DNA from: Clostridiaceae bacterium
GTDB lineage: Bacteria > Bacillota > Clostridia > Lachnospirales > Lachnospiraceae
DNA: 64,000 nt
Direction: 5' to 3'
NCBI GenBank assembly: GCA_902362725.1
Contig: CABIXM010000008.1
Span: forward strand, 65,791-129,790
Shown here one piece after another: positions 59,539 to 64,000 of this stretch; within the stretch, counting starts at the first letter, position 1, and each line of letters opens with the position of its first letter. The notes under the pieces are model-generated. The model was not told the origin of the DNA, searched no databases, and was given only the letters and a program-made list of their open reading frames with translations. The position numbers were made by a program, and so were the translations under genes.

Positions 59539-60702
59539 ATGTATCAGTACAAATGCATGAACCAGATCGCGCAGTTTGGTCTGGATCATTTTACAGAGGA
59601 TTATAAGCAGACAGAAAATATGGAGGAGGCAGACGCGCTGTTAGTCAGAAGTGCCGCGCTCCATGAGGTAGATTTTCCGGAGAATCTGAAGGCCATCGCC
59701 CGGGCCGGAGCCGGAGTCAATAATATTCCGCTGACCAAATGCGCGGATCAGGGTATCGTAGTTTTCAATACGCCGGGCGCCAATGCCAACGGTGTAAAAG
59801 AGCTGGTACTGGCAGGTATGCTGCTGGCAGCCAGAGATATCATCGGCGGAGTGAACTGGGTACAGTCCGAGCGCATGAATGAGGATATCAGTAAGCTTGC
59901 GGAAAAGCAGAAGAAGCAGTTCGCAGGCCATGAAATTCAGGGCAAGAAGCTGGGTATCATCGGTCTTGGAGCTATCGGCGTACAGGTGGCCAACGCGGCT
60001 ACACACCTGGGTATGGAAGTACTGGGTTACGACCCGTATATTTCCGTAGAGGCAGCCTGGAACCTGTCCCGCAATATCCACCACATCACCAATGTGGACG
60101 ATATCTATAAAGAGTGTGATTACATTACCATCCATGTTCCCCTTCTGGACAGCACAAAGGGGATGATTAATGCCGAGGCTATCGAGAAGATGAAGGACGG
60201 CGTTGTTGTATTGAACTACGCGCGGGATCTTCTGGTAGACGAGAAGGCTATGGTAGACGCACTGAAGAGAGGCAAGGTAGCCCGCTACATGACCGACTTC
60301 CCGAATACCACCACCGCAGGAGCCAAGGGTGTCATTGTGACTCCGCATCTGGGCGCTTCTACCGAGGAGGCGGAAGAGAACTGCGCGCGTATGGCAGTGA
60401 AAGAGGTGCGCTGCTATCTGGAGCACGGCAATATCCAGCATTCCGTCAACTATCCGGACTGCGATATGGGTATTCCCAGCTATCCGGCACGTGTGGCTAT
60501 CTGCCATAAGAATGTCAAAAACATGCTGAGCCAGTTTACCACCATTCTCGGCGATGCCAATTACAATATCGGAAATATGACGAACAAGAGCCGCGGCGAC
60601 TACGCGTACTCCATGTTCGATCTGGAGAGCCCGGCCAGTCCTGAGCTTATCAAGAAGCTGGAGACAGTGGACGGCGTACTGAAAGTGCGGGTGATCTGCT
60701 AA
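59539..60702 (+). CDS. serA: D-3-phosphoglycerate dehydrogenase
   Basis: Oxidises 3-phosphoglycerate to 3-phosphohydroxypyruvate with NAD, the first step of serine synthesis. The 387-residue protein has the NAD loop LGIIGLGAIGVQVANAA, the catalytic Arg in VVLNYARDLLVD, Glu and His in VTPHLGASTEEAEEN, and a C-terminal ACT domain (VKNMLSQFTTILGDANYNIG), a likely site of serine feedback. The order serC-serA-DUF1015 with a 3-base gap and a 1-base overlap shows one operon. The start has no strong ribosome binding site of its own (GGAGGAGAATTAAGCC lies 8-15 bases before). Confidence 0.96.
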   Translation: MYQYKCMNQIAQFGLDHFTEDYKQTENMEEADALLVRSAALHEVDFPENLKAIARAGAGVNNIPLTKCADQGIVVFNTPGANANGVKELVLAGMLLAARDIIGGVNWVQSERMNEDISKLAEKQKKQFAGHEIQGKKLGIIGLGAIGVQVANAATHLGMEVLGYDPYISVEAAWNLSRNIHHITNVDDIYKECDYITIHVPLLDSTKGMINAEAIEKMKDGVVVLNYARDLLVDEKAMVDALKRGKVARYMTDFPNTTTAGAKGVIVTPHLGASTEEAEENCARMAVKEVRCYLEHGNIQHSVNYPDCDMGIPSYPARVAICHKNVKNMLSQFTTILGDANYNIGNMTNKSRGDYAYSMFDLESPASPELIKKLETVDGVLKVRVIC

Positions 60703-61937
60703 TGGCAGAGATCAGAGCCTTTCGCGGCATCCGTCCCGCAGCCGGAAAGGAAGCGGATATTGCGGCTCTTCCCTATGATGTATACAATCGGGAAGAGGCC
60801 AGAAAGGCCGTAGAGGGCCGTCCCCTTTCCTTCTTACGCATTGACCGGGCGGAGACCCAGCTTCCGGAGGATACCGATATCTATGCGCCGGAAGTATACC
60901 AGAAGGCGAAGGAGCTGCTCTGGGGCATGGTGGAGGATGGTAATTTCGTGCAGGATAGTGCGCCCTGCTATTATCTCTATGAGCTGACCATGAACGGTCG
61001 CAGCCAGACCGGTATCGTGGCCTGCGCTTCCATCGACGATTACCGGAACGGCGTCATCAAGAAGCATGAGAACACCCGCCGGGAAAAGGAAGAGGACAGG
61101 GTGCGTCATGTGGATACCTGCGACGCCCAGACCGGCCCGATTTTCCTGGCTTACCGGAATCAGGAAAACCTGAAAAAGCTGGTGGCGGAAGTAAAGGAAG
61201 GACAGGCGCTCTTTGATTTTACTTCAGAGGATGAGATCCGTCACCGGGGCTGGAAGATTGCGGACGCAGCGAAAATCAGCGCCATCTATGAAGCCTTTCA
61301 CCAGATGGATGCCCTGTACATCGCGGACGGACACCACCGGGCGGCTTCGGCAGTGCGGGTAGGCGTAAAGCGCCGGGAGGAGCATCCGGGCTATACCGGA
61401 GAGGAGGAGTTCAATTACTTCTTATCCGTGATTTTCCCGGACGATGAGTTGATGATTATGGATTATAACCGCGTGGTTCGTGATCTGAACGGACTGACGG
61501 CGGAAGAATTTCAAGGCGAGATTAAAAAGGTTTTTGACGTGGAGCCACTGGACAAAGCAGAGCATCCGAAGAGAAAAGGCCAGGTGACCTTATTCCTGGC
61601 GGATCAGTGGTATCTGCTGACTCTGAAGCCGGAGTATGCGAACAGTGACCCGGTGGAGGGACTGGACGTATCCGTTCTGCAGAAGCAGATTCTGGAGCCG
61701 GTTCTGGGCATCCGGGATCCGAAGACCGACAAACGGATCGACTTCGTCGGTGGAATCCGTGGCCTTTCCGAGCTGGAGCGCCGGGTACATACGGATATGA
61801 AGGCAGCCTTTGCCATGTATCCCACCTCCATCGGCGAGTTATTTGCGGTAGCGGATGCAGGACTTCTGATGCCTCCCAAATCTACCTGGTTTGAGCCGAA
61901 GCTTCGCAGCGGATTATTTATCCATGCGTTAAGATAA
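60702..61937 (+). CDS. DUF1015 protein of the serine operon
   Basis: A 411-residue protein of the DUF1015 family. It begins IRAFRGIRPAAGKEADIAAL with the PYDV block typical of the family, has KKHENTRREKEEDRVRH near residue 125 and YIADGHHRAASAVRVG near residue 210. The DGHHR motif resembles the nucleotide-binding motif of ParB/sulfiredoxin-like folds, to which the serine kinase SerK belongs. Its start overlaps the serA stop by one base (TAATG), so the proteins are coupled. The window shows no phosphoserine phosphatase; I suggest, without proof, that this protein acts on phosphoserine or serine. Confidence 0.85.
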   Translation: MAEIRAFRGIRPAAGKEADIAALPYDVYNREEARKAVEGRPLSFLRIDRAETQLPEDTDIYAPEVYQKAKELLWGMVEDGNFVQDSAPCYYLYELTMNGRSQTGIVACASIDDYRNGVIKKHENTRREKEEDRVRHVDTCDAQTGPIFLAYRNQENLKKLVAEVKEGQALFDFTSEDEIRHRGWKIADAAKISAIYEAFHQMDALYIADGHHRAASAVRVGVKRREEHPGYTGEEEFNYFLSVIFPDDELMIMDYNRVVRDLNGLTAEEFQGEIKKVFDVEPLDKAEHPKRKGQVTLFLADQWYLLTLKPEYANSDPVEGLDVSVLQKQILEPVLGIRDPKTDKRIDFVGGIRGLSELERRVHTDMKAAFAMYPTSIGELFAVADAGLLMPPKSTWFEPKLRSGLFIHALR

Positions 61938-61963
61938 AAGGCTCAAAGGCTTTCTGAATTTAC

Positions 61964-62008
61964 AATAAGCGCTTGCAATATATGGAAAAATGCTCTATAA
62001 TAAGCGCT
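61964..62008 (+). promoter_or_regulatory. Promoter flanked by AATAAGCGCT repeats
   Basis: TTGCAA (61973-61978) and TATAAT (61996-62001) are 17 bp apart. AATAAGCGCT occurs at 61964-61973 and 61999-62008, overlapping both boxes at a distance of 35 bp. Each contains the palindrome AGCGCT. A repressor binding both would cover the promoter. Confidence 0.7.
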
Positions 62009-62047
62009 GTTAGAGAATTGGAAGTTAAAAGTCAGAGGAGGATTATT

Positions 62048-62557
62048 ATGACTGCTAAGAAAGCAACACAGACTACAAAGAAGGCAGAAAACGTAAAGAT
62101 AAACGCTCCGGCTAAGACAGTAGAGACAGCAAAGGCAGAGACAGCAGTGAAAGCTGAGACAGTAAAGACAGAAGTAAAAGAGGCACCGAAGGCAGAAGCA
62201 GTAAAGGCAGAAGCACCGAAGGCTGAGGTAAAAGCAGAGGCTGTAAAGACAGAGGCACCGAAGGCTGAGAAGAAGGAAGAAGGAAAGGCAGCGCCGAAGA
62301 AGCGCGGACCGAAGCCGAAGGCTGAGAAGGCAGACGCTAAGAAGGCTGAGAAGAAAGAGGCTGTACAGAACGTATATGTTCAGTTTATGGGCAAAGAGAT
62401 TCTGACTGCAGATTTGGTAGCACAGGCAACCGAAAAATGGGTGACACTGGGACACCGTGCATCTTCTATCAAGGAGCTGAACCTGTATGTAAAGCCGGAG
62501 GACAGCGCAGCATACTATGTGATCAACGGCAAAGAGAGCGGAAAGCTTGAGCTGTAA
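62048..62557 (+). CDS. DUF6465-family protein with Lys/Ala-rich N-terminus
   Basis: About 169 residues. The first 105 are low complexity, with repeats such as KAEAPKAEVKAEAVKTEAPK and the AT-hook-like KKRGPKPKAEK; the last 60 (VQNVYVQFMGKEILTADLVA to VINGKESGKLEL) form a compact domain that I recognise as DUF6465 of Lachnospiraceae. The Lys-rich tail resembles histone H1-like proteins, so nucleic-acid binding is plausible. I chose the ATG at 62048 because AGAGGAGG lies eight bases upstream. Strong promoter, strong terminator: probably an abundant protein. Function unknown. Confidence 0.8.
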   Translation: MTAKKATQTTKKAENVKINAPAKTVETAKAETAVKAETVKTEVKEAPKAEAVKAEAPKAEVKAEAVKTEAPKAEKKEEGKAAPKKRGPKPKAEKADAKKAEKKEAVQNVYVQFMGKEILTADLVAQATEKWVTLGHRASSIKELNLYVKPEDSAAYYVINGKESGKLEL

Positions 62558-62587
62558 TTCTCTTGATAAACTTTATAGAAAAAAAGG

Positions 62588-62634
62588 AAAAGAGGCATTC
62601 CATCATGACAACAGCGGTGGAATGCCTCTTTTTT
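62588..62634 (+). terminator. Terminator of the DUF6465 gene
   Basis: A perfect 15-bp stem (AAAAGAGGCATTCCA and complement) with a 15-nt loop ends in TTTTTT. Confidence 0.92.
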
Positions 62635-62723
62635 GTGCCTTTTTTGCAGTGCCGGACTGCCTGAAACGTTCGCCCCATAAAGGCAAGTGTCCGTCTCAGA
62701 TATAACTTTTTTGCAATTTCCTC

Positions 62724-62752
62724 TTGCTATTCGATTTTAAACGTGCTATACT
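62724..62752 (+). promoter_or_regulatory. Promoter of the branched-chain amino-acid binding protein
   Basis: TTGCTA (62724-62729) and TATACT (62747-62752) are 17 bp apart. The leader of about 95 bases holds a small TCGGCGACAGCCGA hairpin. Confidence 0.7.
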
Positions 62753-62854
62753 AATGCCCATATTAAGAACCACGCACAAATGTCTTTGTAGGACGAACAA
62801 AAAGACGAAAATTGTCGGCGACAGCCGAAGCGTGGAAAGAGGAGGAAGAAAGTT

Positions 62855-64000
62855 ATGAAAAAGCGTGCATTATCAGTATTACTGGCTGCAGCCATGGTCA
62901 GCACCATGCTGGCAGGATGCTCCGGCGGAAGCTCTGACAGCAGTTCCGCAAGCGCAGACGCGTCTGCCACAGACGGAAATGTCGTAAAGATTGGTGTCTA
63001 CGAGCCGGCATCTGGAGACAACGGAGCAGGCGGAAAGCAGGAGACCCTGGGTATCCAGTACGCCAACTACGTTACCCCGACCGTGGAGATCGGCGGCACC
63101 GAGTATACTGTACAGCTTGACATCGTAGACAATGAGTCCTCAAACGACAAGGGACCCTCCGCAGCGGCTAAGCTGGTAGGAGACAAGGTATCCGTAGTAC
63201 TTGGTTCCTACGGTTCCGGCGTATCCATCGCAGCTTCTGACGTATTCAAGGAGGCAGGTATCCCGGCCATCGGCGTCACCTGTACAAACCCGCAGGTAAC
63301 AGAGGGTAACACCCATTATTTCCGTATCTGTTTCCTGGATCCGTTCCAGGGTACCGTACACGCGAACTTTGCCAAAGACAAATTTAACGCAAAGAAAGCG
63401 TATGTCCTGACCAAGCTTGGCGACGACTATTCCACAGGACTTGGTTACTACTTCACACAGGCCTTTGAGGCGCTGGGCGGAGAAGTTGTGGCAGAGACTT
63501 TCCAGGAAGGAAACAGCGACTTTACCTCTTACATTACATCTGCAAAGAAGGCAGGAGCCGACGTATTCTTTGCTCCCAGCTCTACCGAGGCAGCAGCTCT
63601 GATTATCGAGCAGGCAGCTGCACAGGGACTGGGCATGCCGATTCTGTCTACCGATACCTGGGATTCCAACGTTATCCTGAACGCGGCAAAGGGCAAAGAC
63701 CTTGAGATTTATGTAACCACTTTCTATCAGGAGGGCGCGAACGAGGAGTTTGACGCAGGTATCAAGGAGTGGATCAACAGCGATTCCACTGCAAAGGCCA
63801 ATAACGGCGGCGACGATACCGTATCCGGTCTGACGGTTATGGGCTATGACGCTTACTACACCGCACTGGAGGCTCTGAAGGCAGCAGGCTCTACCGACCC
63901 GGCAGCAGTCAACGAGGCACTCTGGAACGTGGACTACACCGGCGTAACCGGACATATCACCTTCAATGAGACAGGTGACGCGAACCGTGACACCGCATAC
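62855..64000 (+). CDS. Branched-chain amino-acid ABC transporter binding lipoprotein, partial
   Basis: The frame stays open for 382 codons to the right edge, so the 3' end is missing. It has a lipoprotein signal (LAGC, Cys near 22), a Ser/Ala linker, and the family-6 periplasmic-binding fold of LivJ/LivK: VKIGVYEPASGDNGAGGKQE, then VSVVLGSYGSGVSIAASDVF and VLTKLGDDYSTGLGYYFT. These match the ligand-binding block (Ser/Thr/Gly with the alpha-amino group) of leucine-type binding proteins. AGAGGAGG precedes the ATG. livHMGF-type genes are expected downstream but lie outside the window. Confidence 0.92.
   Translation, partial: MKKRALSVLLAAAMVSTMLAGCSGGSSDSSSASADASATDGNVVKIGVYEPASGDNGAGGKQETLGIQYANYVTPTVEIGGTEYTVQLDIVDNESSNDKGPSAAAKLVGDKVSVVLGSYGSGVSIAASDVFKEAGIPAIGVTCTNPQVTEGNTHYFRICFLDPFQGTVHANFAKDKFNAKKAYVLTKLGDDYSTGLGYYFTQAFEALGGEVVAETFQEGNSDFTSYITSAKKAGADVFFAPSSTEAAALIIEQAAAQGLGMPILSTDTWDSNVILNAAKGKDLEIYVTTFYQEGANEEFDAGIKEWINSDSTAKANNGGDDTVSGLTVMGYDAYYTALEALKAAGSTDPAAVNEALWNVDYTGVTGHITFNETGDANRDTAY

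Noticed and set aside
1..64000. CRISPR arrays, prophage, complete insertion sequences, rRNA genes
   Set aside because: I looked for regularly spaced repeats, cas, integrase, terminase and transposase genes and for rRNA sequence and found none.

Overview
The window looks like a chromosome segment from a gut Firmicute of the family Lachnospiraceae (class Clostridia). I infer this from gene content and style, not from a database search. The supporting signs are a LexA box of the Firmicute type, strong TTGACA/TATAAT promoters with 16-18 bp spacers, AGGAGG ribosome binding sites, the radical-SAM/DUF4130 DNA-metabolism pair, ThiT under a TPP riboswitch, DUF1540 and DUF6465 proteins, and many clostridial lipoprotein transporters. 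I cannot name the genus. Most genes are on the + strand; uppP, galK, a small RHH-like gene, a DUF1540 gene, xth, thiT, a polysaccharide deacetylase and a BglG-type antiterminator are on the - strand.

Layout. 1-2.4 kb: a LexA-controlled radical SAM/DUF4130 pair. 2.5-5.9 kb: homoserine dehydrogenase, a ppGpp-hydrolase-like HD protein and an aspartate aminotransferase. 6-9.8 kb: uppP and a polar amino-acid ABC importer. 9.8-10.6 kb: a gene-poor accessory stretch with a possible small RNA, a broken type I toxin-antitoxin locus, tandem repeats and a small RHH-like protein. 10.9-15.1 kb: BlaI-type repressor, M56 peptidase fused to an RCC1-like propeller, and a membrane GH25 lysozyme. 15.3-15.8 kb: the tail of a broken DUF4143 ATPase. 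16-22.2 kb: galK divergent from mglBAC plus two membrane genes. 22.4-29.2 kb: aldo/keto reductase, nth, two rRNA methyltransferases, a divergent sirtuin, xpt and a YitT protein. 29.4-32.8 kb: DUF1540 protein, serine dehydratase, tRNA-Thr(CGT), a cluster of palindromes and exonuclease III. 32.8-38.7 kb: argS, an XRE membrane regulator, thiT with TPP riboswitch, an SGNH esterase and a CPBP protease. 38.9-45.6 kb: glutamate synthase and a RidA protein. 45.7-52 kb: deacetylase, beta-helix surface lipoprotein, antiterminator and glucose-type PTS with a RAT site. 52-52.3 kb: a MITE-like inverted repeat. 52.4-58.3 kb: leuB, ilvD, ilvB and an L,D-transpeptidase. 58.4-61.9 kb: serC, serA and DUF1015. 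62-64 kb: a DUF6465 protein and the start of a branched-chain amino-acid binding protein that runs off the window.

Working together. Much of the window handles nitrogen and amino acids: glutamate synthase supplies glutamate for the aminotransferases, hom feeds threonine and methionine synthesis, leuB/ilvD/ilvB make branched-chain amino acids, serC/serA make serine and sdaAB/sdaAA break it down, and two importers bring amino acids in. The rest is sugar uptake (galactose/Mgl, glucose PTS) and the cell envelope (uppP, GH25, deacetylase, L,D-transpeptidase).

The best candidate for an undescribed system is the BlaI / M56-RCC1 / GH25 operon at 10.9-15.1 kb, which keeps the BlaR1 layout but has an RCC1-like propeller where the beta-lactam sensor should be. 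Next are the serC-serA-DUF1015 operon, the type I toxin-antitoxin remnant, and several repeat or RNA-like structures between genes.
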